Source of the DNA: JAEUSI01 sp036782915 | GTDB lineage: Bacteria > Bacteroidota > Ignavibacteria > Tepidaquicellales > Tepidaquicellaceae | NCBI GenBank assembly: GCA_036782915.1 | Contig: DAIPYE010000085.1 | Coordinates: 1 to 13,307 of the forward strand | Reading direction: 5' to 3' | Length of the DNA stretch: 13,307 nucleotides | Part shown: piece by piece, positions 6,551-13,307 of the stretch | Layout: the number at the start of each line of letters is the position of its first letter | Position numbering within the stretch: position 1 is the stretch's first letter | Translations under genes and position numbers: made by a program | The notes under the pieces: model-generated | Seen by the model: only the letters and a program-made list of their open reading frames with translations | What the model was told of the DNA's origin: nothing | Database searches by the model: none

Positions 6551-7147
6551 ATGACAATATTAAACCAACTCCAAAATAGCGCGTTTTTATCTAAATTGCG
6601 TCATCCGCGAATTCATATATCTTTTCTGAAGGGAATTCCGGAAAACAAGCTTGCTGAAGTACAAAAAATGTACAAGTTAAATGAAAGCGACAGCATTTAT
6701 ATGATTGTTGAAAATCTGAGGCATAAACTATCTGATATAAAGCTGATATTTGTAATTTCTGATAAGGGTATTTCTTATCTTCCTGAAGTGCAGGGATCAT
6801 TTATGCTGTGGGATGAAATTGAAAAGGCGGAATATTTTGAAGATGAAACGGGATATATATTCGCTGTTCATTTTCAAAAAGACATAGCGACTTTCTTCAA
6901 TGTCGCTTTATTTAAGATCAGAAAGGAATTCTGGATAAATCTTTCAGAAATAATAAATGAATTCATAAATTCTGTTCCGGAAGATAAAGGAAAAATAATG
7001 TCAAGACTTGTAGATCTCTGTGAAAAAGATCCTGAAAGAAAAGATTATCTGGATTTAAAAAATATCTATGTGAATAATTTTAAAAGAAGTATTTCATATA
7101 ATGTTTTCCTGAAAAAATTAGAGAAATTTGAGATTGATAACAGATAA
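6551..7147 (+). CDS. Hypothetical protein (198 aa), possible PH-like beta domain
   Basis: I do not recognise this protein. It is soluble: no signal peptide, no membrane segment and no cysteine motif (a single Cys, C157). Residues 5-60 look helical and polar. Residues 62-122 alternate like a beta-sheet domain (KLIFVISDKGISYL, then WDEIEKAEYF, then YIFAVHFQ), a pattern seen in PH-like or GRAM-like folds in which a W-x-E-I segment follows two strands; this is an impression from pattern only. Residues 124-198 look helical and charged. The ATG at 6551 is the first in a long open frame, with no Shine-Dalgarno and an AT-rich leader. Codon use resembles the chromosomal genes more than cas9. It is transcribed in the same direction as the tracrRNA, 331 bp beyond its terminator, and seems to be a single-gene unit. 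No link with CRISPR is shown by the sequence. Confidence 0.8.
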   Translation: MTILNQLQNSAFLSKLRHPRIHISFLKGIPENKLAEVQKMYKLNESDSIYMIVENLRHKLSDIKLIFVISDKGISYLPEVQGSFMLWDEIEKAEYFEDETGYIFAVHFQKDIATFFNVALFKIRKEFWINLSEIINEFINSVPEDKGKIMSRLVDLCEKDPERKDYLDLKNIYVNNFKRSISYNVFLKKLEKFEIDNR

Positions 7148-7345
7148 AAAATAGTGATCGTCCATATTTATGATTTTAAGCATTATCTCCCTTTCGTATG
7201 GCTGGATTTGATTTTTATACATTTTAAACCTTAATACATATTAAAACCCTGGGGTTAATCAATTTTTAAATTATAAATTATAAATGTTAAATTTAAAGAC
7301 AAGTTAACTTTTAATGAGAGAAGGGAGTTAATCTTTCTTCCTTAG

Positions 7346-7379
7346 CCCCTCCCCTTTTATTTTTTCAAAGGGGAGGAGG
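7346..7379. repeat. GC-rich palindromic intergenic element
   Basis: CCTCCCCTTT (7348-7357) is an exact inverted match to AAAGGGGAGG (7367-7376) with a 9-base loop; two more C-G pairs outside extend it across a one-base bulge. The flanking TTGGGGGTGAGGTT continues the purine-rich side. In an AT-rich region this block stands out. The lack of a T tract argues against a plain terminator; it resembles dispersed palindromic elements, which only a genome search could confirm. Confidence 0.6.
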
Positions 7380-7697
7380 TTGGGGGTGAGGTTACCTTTT
7401 TTTACTATTTAAAAAAAACCGCATATTTAGAAGTTTGAATACTATGATAATACTTCTTCTAATATTGTTTCCTTCAATGTTAATTACTTTTTTGGGATCT
7501 TTTTTGATTGTTAAGAAATTATTAGAGCCTTCATGACCGGAGAAACTTTATCTTTTTAAGATAACTGAGGAGTGATTCAATCCGGATTTCCTCCAATCCT
7601 TCCCTGCGATACAGTCCAAAATGAATTCATAATCATTTTTTTTATTCACGAAACCGGACAACCGCATGGGTTGCTCATACTTTCAAACTACTTTTTC

Positions 7698-7736
7698 ATG
7701 CCCCAGAACTTAATTACGATGCCCCAGAACTTAATT
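7698..7736. repeat. Two direct copies of an 18-bp sequence
   Basis: ATGCCCCAGAACTTAATT occurs at 7698-7715 and again at 7719-7736, separated by ACG. The copies are identical. No function is apparent. Confidence 0.8.
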
Positions 7737-7791
7737 CTTAACTATATAAATGTCTGATAAAGCTTGTTTTGGAAGTTTTGACTAAAAGGAA

Positions 7792-7818
7792 AAGCCCCGG
7801 CTTTGGGTACCGGAGCTT
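7792..7818. repeat. Hairpin, possible weak terminator
   Basis: AAGC-C-CCGG (7792-7800) pairs with CCGG-A-GCTT (7810-7818) apart from one mismatch, with a 9-base loop. It is followed by AATTT rather than a T run. It may be a degraded terminator or a mobile palindrome. Confidence 0.45.
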
Positions 7819-7987
7819 AATTTAAAGCAGAAATTCTGGTTTACATTGGGTGATTAGAGCCGATGAGGCAATAGAATTGGTATGAACAATGTTTTTGGGG
7901 TTGTTTACAAATTTAATTAGAATACGTTGAAATGTGTATAGAGGTTTCCTCACGATTCATCTAAGTGGAAACACCTATTTTTGATTT

Positions 7988-8182
7988 GGATTTGTTTCAA
8001 TCGTGAATTGGGATTTGTTTTAATCGGGAATTGNNNNNNNNNNNNNNNNNNNNNNNNNNNNNNNNNNNNNNNNNNNNNNNNNNNNNNNNNNNNNNNNNNN
8101 NNNNNNNNNNNNNNNNNNNNNNNNNNNNNNNNNTTGTTTTAATTGGGAATTGGGAATCACGAATTTGTTTCAAACGGGAATT
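7988..8182. repeat. Degenerate tandem repeat of about 23 bp interrupted by an assembly gap
   Basis: Units resembling GGATTTGTTTYAATCGKGAA occur at 7988-8009 and 8011-8032; after the gap, partial or diverged units lie at 8134-8154 and 8160-8182. The repetition on both sides probably caused the assembler to stop here. Confidence 0.7.
8034..8133. other. Assembly gap (100 N)
   Basis: Exactly 100 unknown bases, a common placeholder length for gaps of unknown size. The true distance between the two sides is therefore not known, and any open frame crossing it is meaningless. Confidence 0.99.
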
Positions 8183-8241
8183 TAAGAAATGTTTAAAAGC
8201 TGAAGCTCATTCATTGTAATCATTCAATCATTCAATCTTAG

Positions 8242-10596
8242 TTAAAATTCGAGGTTAAACCCAGAATTAAAATTCCTGTTAGGCGACTGGATCCTTTCAA
8301 GCTCCTGATATGAAACGTCGAAAAGATTATTTACTGCAATAAAGAATGACATCTTATTTGTTATTTCCTTGCTGAGCTTCATGCTTGTAAGGAAATATGA
8401 TTCCGGTTCTTCGAGCTTGTAGAAAAGAACTTCATCTATCGAGCTCAGATATTTCCCGTTGATGTCCAGATTGAATCCATAATAAGTGAAATTGGTTGTG
8501 AATAAAAAATTATTCACGGGCTTATACGGCAGGTAGTCGTCTTTCCGGTCAGCTGAAAGATCCCTTGCATTAAGATATGTATAGCTTATATTAAAAAAAT
8601 ATTCAAAAGGATTGCTGCCTATATTTAACTTTGAATTATAATCCAGGGAAAATTCAAATCCTTTAATCTGCGAATCGGCAATATTGCGTACCTGAAATGG
8701 TCCGTAAATGGAATTTCCGGTATTTACATATTGTATGAGATCCTGATATTTGTTAAAGAAAAATGCCATGTCAAACGTGAATCTGTTGGTAAACTGTTTT
8801 CTCACACCAATCTCGGCTGAGACCATCTGTTCGGGACGCAGATTTGAGTTATAAAGAAAATCAAAACCTCCGAACAATTCCTTTTTAAAATAGATCTCTG
8901 CAATTGACGGAGCCCTGAATGCCCTTCCAACAAGAAATCTGTAAGCTGTATTCTTTATCACATCATTACTCGTCACAGGAGAATATACAATTGAAAATTT
9001 CGGACTAAGTTCAAATGACTGAACTCCTGAAACAACTTTATTGAGATCTAGCCTTGCGCCGAGAGTAGCTTCAAGCTCTGAATTTCCGAATTTATCTTTT
9101 ATCACCTTAAACTGATCCTGCGCAAATATCCCGACATTATTCATCTGCTGATTTCCGTAAAGTATCTCCTGCGGGTCGGATTTTACTATGTTCATCTGGA
9201 AATCTATACCTGATACCAGATAGTTGCTTTTGCCAAACTGAAAATCCACCTGAGATATGTTACCGAGATTATAGGAATCTATATATGTGTTCAGTCCTTT
9301 TCCTGTATCAGCAAACTCAATGGATACGGGATTGTTAGGATTATAAAATGAATTACTCTTCAGATAATAATAGTAAAACCTTGTTGTATATTTTGATATT
9401 GCATTTGGAATTGCCCTGTAAAAGAGATCATAACTCTGAGTTTCTTTTTTTATTTTGTCTCCGATATAGTAATCAGCAACTTTATAAGGGTCCGCTACGC
9501 TTCCTGCCTGCTTTCTCCAGTAATGAGGAAAGCCGCTGTTGGAATTAGTGTACTGAAGTGTTACTTCAAGATCACGGTTTCCGAAAACATCAAAGGTGAA
9601 CTTTCCTATGCCTGAATAAAAATCATAGTTGGTCTGCTGGGAATGCCCGTCGTTGCTGTTGTAATCAAGATTAAGGAGATATGAGAATTTCTTTATTGTA
9701 TTGCTGTGTATAATGTCTGCCGATGAAAAGGTAAGAAGATTATCCGTAAATTTTAAGCTGTCTGCCAGTTTCTGATAAAATCCGTAATTGAAATTTATTC
9801 CCGTGAAGGAATTGTATGTTGGCTTTTTAGTAATGACATTCACTACTCCGCCTATGGCGCTCGAACCATAGAGTGAGGAAAATGCGCCTTTTACAACTTC
9901 AGTTCTTTCAATAATTGACACGGGGATCAGTGACCACAAAGCTCCTTTGGAATCACCCGTAAGTGAAGGTCTTCCGTCAAGCAAAAGCAATACACGGTTG
10001 CCTATTCCGCCTCCGGCTACATCAGATGAACCTCTTATCGAAAGAGAACTTACATTAATTCCGCTGCTGCGGTTGAGTGTTACACCCTGCACCTGTTCGA
10101 GTACGTTATCAAATGTCTGTATATTCTTTTTTCTTATCTCGTCTGAAGTGACAATTGAAATAGAAGAAGGGGTCTGCTGCAGCGTAACTTCTGTTTTGGT
10201 TGAGGTTACATTGATCTTGTCAATTTCTATCTCCGCGATCTTTAAGAATATATTAAGTGATTTGCTCTTTGATGCTTCGACCATTATCTTGTTCGTGTAA
10301 TTTTCATATCCCATGCACGTTACCGTTATTTCATAAAGTCCCGGTTCAAGATTATTGAATTTATATATTCCGGAGATCTCAGACTGGGTCTGAAGATACT
10401 CTTTTGTGTCCTGTCTGTTTATCTTAATATTCGCCAGAGCAACGACAGAGTTTGATTCTTCATCTATTACTTTTCCTTCAAGAGATCCCTGCGGAAATGC
10501 AATTACAGGCAAACTCAAAAAAAGAAAAAGCAGAACCAATTTCAATATGATCCTGCTTTTAGTTATTATAAAAGTAATTTTAGAAAAATAATTCAT
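8242..10596 (-). CDS. TonB-dependent outer-membrane receptor, iron/haem or cobalamin type
   Basis: A 784-aa outer-membrane active transporter that would import a metal chelate using TonB energy. In order: a signal peptide (about 1-36, hydrophobic core LKLVLLFLFLSLPVIAF), a CarboxypepD_reg-like domain (about 38-120, GKVIDEESNSVVALANI ... LEPGLYEITVTCMGYE), a plug domain (about 126-258) with SLSIRGSS, VLLLLDGRP, ERTEVVKGAFSSLYGSSAIGG and VVNVITKKP, then a beta-barrel ending in Phe (GFNLEF). FRAP (560-563) and NSNLRPE (583-589) correspond to the FRAP and NPNL boxes of haem and other metal-chelate receptors, but no histidine lies between them as in classical haem receptors. ATG is at 10596, nine bp after the lipoprotein stop codon; no Shine-Dalgarno is visible, so translation may be coupled. 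It is the last gene of the operon with the monooxygenase. The substrate is unproven; haem iron is suggested by the neighbour. Confidence 0.93.
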   Translation of the reverse strand: MNYFSKITFIITKSRIILKLVLLFLFLSLPVIAFPQGSLEGKVIDEESNSVVALANIKINRQDTKEYLQTQSEISGIYKFNNLEPGLYEITVTCMGYENYTNKIMVEASKSKSLNIFLKIAEIEIDKINVTSTKTEVTLQQTPSSISIVTSDEIRKKNIQTFDNVLEQVQGVTLNRSSGINVSSLSIRGSSDVAGGGIGNRVLLLLDGRPSLTGDSKGALWSLIPVSIIERTEVVKGAFSSLYGSSAIGGVVNVITKKPTYNSFTGINFNYGFYQKLADSLKFTDNLLTFSSADIIHSNTIKKFSYLLNLDYNSNDGHSQQTNYDFYSGIGKFTFDVFGNRDLEVTLQYTNSNSGFPHYWRKQAGSVADPYKVADYYIGDKIKKETQSYDLFYRAIPNAISKYTTRFYYYYLKSNSFYNPNNPVSIEFADTGKGLNTYIDSYNLGNISQVDFQFGKSNYLVSGIDFQMNIVKSDPQEILYGNQQMNNVGIFAQDQFKVIKDKFGNSELEATLGARLDLNKVVSGVQSFELSPKFSIVYSPVTSNDVIKNTAYRFLVGRAFRAPSIAEIYFKKELFGGFDFLYNSNLRPEQMVSAEIGVRKQFTNRFTFDMAFFFNKYQDLIQYVNTGNSIYGPFQVRNIADSQIKGFEFSLDYNSKLNIGSNPFEYFFNISYTYLNARDLSADRKDDYLPYKPVNNFLFTTNFTYYGFNLDINGKYLSSIDEVLFYKLEEPESYFLTSMKLSKEITNKMSFFIAVNNLFDVSYQELERIQSPNRNFNSGFNLEF

Positions 10597-10605
10597 TAAA
10601 ATATT

Positions 10606-11136
10606 TTAGTAAACTTTCTTAGTCGTATCTGACCAGGAAAGAAAATCAATTCCTGCTGTTCCCTGATTCTCTGAACCAATTGTTGCCTTCTTCGAAGGGT
10701 TTAATAAACAGGTTATACCGCCGGGATAAATAGCTCTCAGGGTATCACAACCGTAAATTCCCATTATCGGACTTTGACCTCCGCTTGTTTTTCTGAAACC
10801 GACTGATACTACATACTCGCCCGGATTCAGATCTTTTAATTTATAGTTGTAATTGAGATTCAAAACATTGTTTGTTCTTGTTACTTTAATTGTATCATAT
10901 GCCGAAGGTCCGGCTGTAGGAGGCCATCCGGTGGATGGATATGCCGAAATAAGATACGTTCCTCCGTTTAAAATGAAGTTCGTATCTACAAAAGTAACTT
11001 TTCCGTTAATCGTTTTCGCATCCGGACCTGTCGGTGTTACCGGATTATCATCATCATCACTGCAGCTGTAAACTGAAACAAATAATAATGCTATAATTAG
11101 TATTTCAAAAATTCTGAAATTAAATTTCTTTTTCAA
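10606..11136 (-). CDS. Outer-membrane or periplasmic lipoprotein of unknown function
   Basis: A 176-aa predicted lipoprotein: a basic N-terminus (KKKFNFR), a hydrophobic stretch (IFEILIIALLFVSVY) and a lipobox-like VYSC with the lipidated Cys at about residue 25. An acidic SDDDD run follows, then a PVTPTGP linker. The mature part is a compact domain of about 135 residues with beta-type alternation and two cysteines (GCDTLR and GITCLL), which could form a disulfide. No known family is recognised. The start is TTG at 11136, chosen because a strong Shine-Dalgarno AGGAG (11142-11146) sits five bases upstream; this is the best ribosome-binding site in the window. The gene stands between a tiny membrane protein and the TonB receptor, so it may be a surface or periplasmic partner in ligand capture. 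That role is inferred from position only. Confidence 0.85.
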   Translation of the reverse strand: MKKKFNFRIFEILIIALLFVSVYSCSDDDDNPVTPTGPDAKTINGKVTFVDTNFILNGGTYLISAYPSTGWPPTAGPSAYDTIKVTRTNNVLNLNYNYKLKDLNPGEYVVSVGFRKTSGGQSPIMGIYGCDTLRAIYPGGITCLLNPSKKATIGSENQGTAGIDFLSWSDTTKKVY

Positions 11137-11141
11137 GTTAT

Positions 11142-11146
11142 CTCCT
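11142..11146 (-). promoter_or_regulatory. Strong ribosome-binding site that decides the TTG start of the lipoprotein
   Basis: On the minus strand the sequence reads AAGGAG, then ATAAC, then TTG. A five-base spacer is suitable, and the other genes here lack such a site, so the TTG start is credible. Confidence 0.75.
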
Positions 11147-11179
11147 TTTATTTTTTTAATTTATAATTTGTTGCTTTGT

Positions 11180-11308
11180 TTAAAAAAACCTTGATATGAT
11201 ATATGGAACAATCAGCCACAATAAACCTTTTGCCAGGAACAGAGCAAATCCTATTACCCCGAGCTTTTTGATCCAGCTGAGTATATTTATGTTTGTGTTA
11301 TCTTGCAA
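11180..11308 (-). CDS. Tiny single-pass membrane protein (up to 42 aa), non-ATG start
   Basis: An open frame of 42 codons reads, from its tenth residue, LSWIKKLGVIGFALFLAKGL followed by LWLIVPYIISRFF and TAA. It has two lysines before a hydrophobic segment of about 22 residues (about 16-38) and an Arg near the end, typical of a small single-pass inner-membrane protein. No ATG is available; TTG at 11308 is the likely start, overlapping the end of the monooxygenase gene by 11 bp, which suggests translational coupling. A shorter form would need the rare ATA at 11290 (then reading NILSWIKKLG). It fills most of the gap between the monooxygenase and the lipoprotein and would be co-transcribed with both. 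Amino-acid use is clearly protein-like and not low complexity. I do not know its function, and the exact start is unsure. Confidence 0.55.
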   Translation of the reverse strand: MQDNTNINILSWIKKLGVIGFALFLAKGLLWLIVPYIISRFF

Positions 11309-11636
11309 TTACTTCGTAGGTTTTAAAATCTGAAGTCATAGGTACTTCTTCCCCTTTTTCTTTAGCAATCTTAATATCTTCAAATCCCCTTCTGTGTCCG
11401 TCTATGAATTCTTTCGATTTTGTCCATTCCTTGAATGCATCTTCCGAATCCCAATGACTGACTATTAAATAATCACCTTCTCCGGTTCTCGGCTTAAGCA
11501 CTTCCATAAATTCAAATCCCGGCATTCTGTCAATAGCATGAGCTCTTGAACCGAATAATTCTTCAAATCTTGGTTTGTAATGATCCTTACAGCTAATAAA
11601 ATTTATTGCTACAAAACTTTTTTTGTCTGAACTCAT
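11298..11636 (-). CDS. IsdG/HmoA-like haem-degrading monooxygenase (ABM domain)
   Basis: Members of the IsdG/HmoA family are small dimeric ferredoxin-like (antibiotic biosynthesis monooxygenase) proteins that open the haem ring and release iron in the cytoplasm. The 112-aa product carries residues aligning with the IsdG catalytic triad: N12 (VAINF), W71 (FKEWTKSKEF) and H81 (FIDGHRRG). The W-H spacing of ten residues equals that of IsdG (W67/H77). The MPGFEFMEVLKP and YLIVSHW strands also fit. Length is normal. ATG is at 11636 without a clear Shine-Dalgarno. It is the first gene after a consensus-like promoter (11711-11742) and is followed by a tiny membrane protein, a lipoprotein and a TonB receptor, which agrees with haem or iron uptake. 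A related quinol-type ABM monooxygenase is a less likely alternative. Confidence 0.85.
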   Translation of the reverse strand: MSSDKKSFVAINFISCKDHYKPRFEELFGSRAHAIDRMPGFEFMEVLKPRTGEGDYLIVSHWDSEDAFKEWTKSKEFIDGHRRGFEDIKIAKEKGEEVPMTSDFKTYEVIAR

Positions 11637-11710
11637 TTTTTTAAGTATTATTTTATATTCATTATTAATTCACTGATCTTTATACGAACAATTATCAGTA
11701 ATTTGTTATA

Positions 11711-11742
11711 CAAATATAATTCTTATTAAGACTAAGTTCAAA
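11711..11742 (-). promoter_or_regulatory. Bacteroidota-type -33/-7 promoter of the monooxygenase-receptor operon
   Basis: On the minus strand TTTG (11739-11742) is followed after 20 bp by TATATTTG (11711-11718), an exact match to the TTTG / TAnnTTTG consensus described for Bacteroidota. The expected start, near 11704, leaves a leader of about 67 nt before the ATG at 11636. It lies between the methyltransferase stop and the monooxygenase, so the uptake genes can be expressed independently of rlmI. A TGATAAT half-site in the leader could be part of a Fur-type operator, but it is not a full match. Confidence 0.65.
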
Positions 11743-11749
11743 TAAGAAA

Positions 11750-12931
11750 TTAAAGCACTCTTAATAAATATCCTTTTAAATATTTTGTTTCCGGCATCTG
11801 TGGAATTACAGGGTGGTCAAAAGAACAATTTCTGAATTCAACTATCTGTATCTTTCTTTTAGCTTCTTCCGAACTCTTTACAAGCATATCTTCAAAATTC
11901 TTTTCATTGATATGATATGAACAGGAAAATGTGAATAAAAATGAATTCGGTTTGAGTAATCTCATCGCTTTATAATTTAATTCACTATAACCTTTCAAAG
12001 CAGTAAATAAGTTCTTCTTTGATTTTGTAAATGACGGCGGATCAAGTATGATCATGTCATATCTTTCCTGTGTATGAAAAAGATCATTCATATATTTAAA
12101 TACATCCTCTGAAATAAAATTGATTTTGCTTAAGTTATTGATAACGGAATTACTCTTTGCAGCTTGAATGGAATGGACTGAAGAATCCACTGCTGTTACT
12201 TCTTCTGCATCAGCATATGCAGCGTTAAGAGCAAACCCTCCTTCATTGCAGAAAAGATCCAGCACCCTGCTTTTATCATTAATGTATCTTCTCAGCAGAA
12301 GCCTGCTTTCACACTGATCAAGATAAAAGCCTGTCTTCTGTCCGTTGAGAAGATCTATTTTATACTTTATGTTATCTATAGAGACAACAAAAGTTTTATC
12401 ATCACTTCCGGTCTTGTTATATACTGTTCCTTCTCTTTTTTCCAGACCTTCCAGAACCCTGAGCTCATTGTCATTCTTTTCCACGATCAGATCAGCTTTG
12501 AAATTCTCTATAAGAATCTCTTTTATAATTTCCGAGTATTCATTCATTCCGTATGAAAAGATCTGATATGAAAATTTATTTTCAAACCTGTCTATGATAA
12601 GTCCGGGCAAATGATCGCTCTCACTGTTAACTAATCTGTATACTTCCCTTTCAGGTTTGATCTTTTTCCGGAGTGAGTTAGCAAGACTTATCCTTTTAAA
12701 CATGAACGCTCTGTCGATCTCTTCATCTTTATCGGTTAAGTGTCTGTATGCTATCAGTGAGTTTTTGTTGTAAAATCCCTTACCGAGAAATTTACCCGAA
12801 CTTGAGAACAGTTTCACGACTTCCCCGTTCTTAATTTCACCTTCAATGTTTTCCAGCTCATTGCTGAATATCCACTGATGACCAAGCTTCAGTCTCCTGT
12901 CTTCGTTTTTCTTTAATGTTAATGTTGACAT
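11750..12931 (-). CDS. rlmI: 23S rRNA (cytosine-5)-methyltransferase, RlmI family (COG1092)
   Basis: RlmI transfers a methyl group from S-adenosylmethionine to a cytosine of 23S rRNA (C1962 in Escherichia coli). The 393-aa product matches the usual length (about 396). Order: an N-terminal PUA domain (about 1-75, LKLGHQWIFSNELENIEG), a central region with LVNSESDHLPGLIIDRF (100-116), the conserved GQKTGFYLDQ (197-206), SAM-binding motif I VLDLFCNEGGF (223-233), the acidic VDSS (248-251), motif IV LDPPSF (296-301) and FSCSYH (335-340). All expected motifs are present, so it should be active. ATG is at 12931; upstream lies only A-rich sequence and then, from 20 bp on, an 8-bp microsatellite. The next gene downstream is 113 bp away with its own promoter, so rlmI is probably a separate unit. 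The exact methylation site in this organism is assumed from the family. Confidence 0.92.
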   Translation of the reverse strand: MSTLTLKKNEDRRLKLGHQWIFSNELENIEGEIKNGEVVKLFSSSGKFLGKGFYNKNSLIAYRHLTDKDEEIDRAFMFKRISLANSLRKKIKPEREVYRLVNSESDHLPGLIIDRFENKFSYQIFSYGMNEYSEIIKEILIENFKADLIVEKNDNELRVLEGLEKREGTVYNKTGSDDKTFVVSIDNIKYKIDLLNGQKTGFYLDQCESRLLLRRYINDKSRVLDLFCNEGGFALNAAYADAEEVTAVDSSVHSIQAAKSNSVINNLSKINFISEDVFKYMNDLFHTQERYDMIILDPPSFTKSKKNLFTALKGYSELNYKAMRLLKPNSFLFTFSCSYHINEKNFEDMLVKSSEEAKRKIQIVEFRNCSFDHPVIPQMPETKYLKGYLLRVL

Positions 12932-12951
12932 ATCTTTAGTTGATAGTTAGT

Positions 12952-13012
12952 AGTTAAGCAGTTAAGCAGTTAAGCAGTTAAGCAGTTAAGCAGTTAAGCA
13001 GTTAAGCAGTTA
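12952..13012. repeat. 8-bp microsatellite (AGTTAAGC), seven full copies plus a partial one
   Basis: Perfect tandem copies begin at 12952, 12960, 12968, 12976, 12984, 12992 and 13000, with a partial AGTTA at 13008. The array starts 20 bp upstream of the rlmI start codon, so copy-number change would alter the leader or promoter spacing of that gene. Confidence 0.97.
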
Positions 13013-13020
13013 TTGGATAA

Positions 13021-13307
13021 AGATTAATAATTTAATAACTCGAAATTCGTAACCCGTAACTTGTAACCCATAACCCGTAAATCGTAACTCGTAATTCGTA
13101 GCTCTTAACTATTAATTTGTAATTTGTAACTCATAACCCGTAATTCATAACTCGTAACTCGTAACTATTAATTTGTAATTTGTAATTTGTAATTCGTAAC
13201 TATTAACTCGTAACTCGTAACTATTAATTTGTAATTTGTAACCCATAACCCATAAATCGTAACTCGTAATTCGTAGCTCTTAACTATTAATTTGTAATTT
13301 GTAACTC
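13021..13307. repeat. Degenerate minisatellite field with a 175-bp higher-order repeat
   Basis: The stretch is built from short variants of GTAACTCGTAATTCGTAACT and TATTAATTTGTAATTTGTAA. A block of 69 bp at 13064-13132 recurs at 13239-13307 with a single difference, giving a 175-bp higher-order period. There is no gene on either strand, and the field runs off the right edge. It lacks unique spacers, so it is not CRISPR. It looks like expanding intergenic satellite DNA. Confidence 0.85.

Larger units (their letters stand above)
7148..8241. other. Long gene-free, repeat-rich intergenic region with an assembly gap
   Basis: About 1.1 kb with no convincing gene on either strand. It contains a GC-rich hairpin (7346-7379), two copies of an 18-bp direct repeat (7698-7736), a second hairpin (7792-7818), a degenerate repeat of about 23 bp around a run of N, and two tandem copies of ATTCAATC just before the receptor gene. 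The open frame at 7572-7757 contains the direct repeat and has low-complexity, non-protein-like translation. The region has the look of a site of repeat accumulation. Confidence 0.6.

Noticed and set aside
7400..7545. Minus-strand open stretch reading KKDPKKVINIEGNNI
   Set aside because: No suitable start codon or ribosome-binding site, and Lys/Asn/Ile-rich translation expected from AT-rich DNA; a decayed gene cannot be excluded but is not supported.
7572..7757. 61-codon open frame in the intergenic region
   Set aside because: Contains an 18-bp direct repeat giving MPQNLI twice, no ribosome-binding site and no recognisable composition.
8031..8219. Open frame running through the N gap
   Set aside because: Most of it is unknown sequence and the rest is tandem repeat.
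11660..11700. Fur box in the monooxygenase leader
   Set aside because: Only one half-site (TGATAAT) fits; the second half of the palindrome is not present.
13021..13307. Second CRISPR array
   Set aside because: The repeats are short, variable and contiguous, with no unique spacers of constant length.

Overview
The window suggests an AT-rich member of the Bacteroidota/Ignavibacteriota group. The signs are a TonB-dependent receptor with an N-terminal CarboxypepD_reg-like domain, one promoter matching the Bacteroidota -33/-7 consensus (TTTG, 20 nt, TAnnTTTG), mostly weak Shine-Dalgarno sequences, and a long (46 nt) CRISPR repeat beginning GTTGTGATTTGC, as in type II-C systems of this group. The exact taxon cannot be read from the sequence.

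Left part (1-6219): a complete type II-C CRISPR-Cas9 effector and adaptation set. The array has eight identical 46-nt repeats and seven full spacers and runs off the left edge. It is followed, on the opposite strand, by cas2, cas1 and a 1298-residue cas9 (operon order cas9-cas1-cas2). There is no csn2 or cas4. Repeat polarity implies that the array is transcribed toward cas2, and a hairpin able to terminate both strands lies between them. Upstream of cas9, on the divergent strand, is a canonical tracrRNA (about 6126-6219). A second tracrRNA-like module (about 6037-6117) lies directly before it, with a diverged anti-repeat, a 20-nt block identical to the first and its own strong terminator. This tandem, structurally different tracrRNA pair, with one copy overlapping the cas9 upstream region, is the most unusual feature of the window.

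Middle (6220-8241): one unrecognised 198-aa gene (6551-7147), then about 1.1 kb with no convincing gene. That stretch holds hairpin elements, short tandem repeats and a 100-N assembly gap inside a degenerate repeat of about 23 bp.

Right part (8242-12931, all minus strand): an apparent metal or haem uptake operon, in transcription order an IsdG-like monooxygenase, a tiny membrane protein, a lipoprotein and a TonB-dependent receptor. A consensus-like promoter just upstream of the monooxygenase separates it from an upstream RlmI-type 23S rRNA methyltransferase. The window ends (12952-13307) in an 8-bp microsatellite only 20 bp upstream of the methyltransferase start, followed by a degenerate repeat field.
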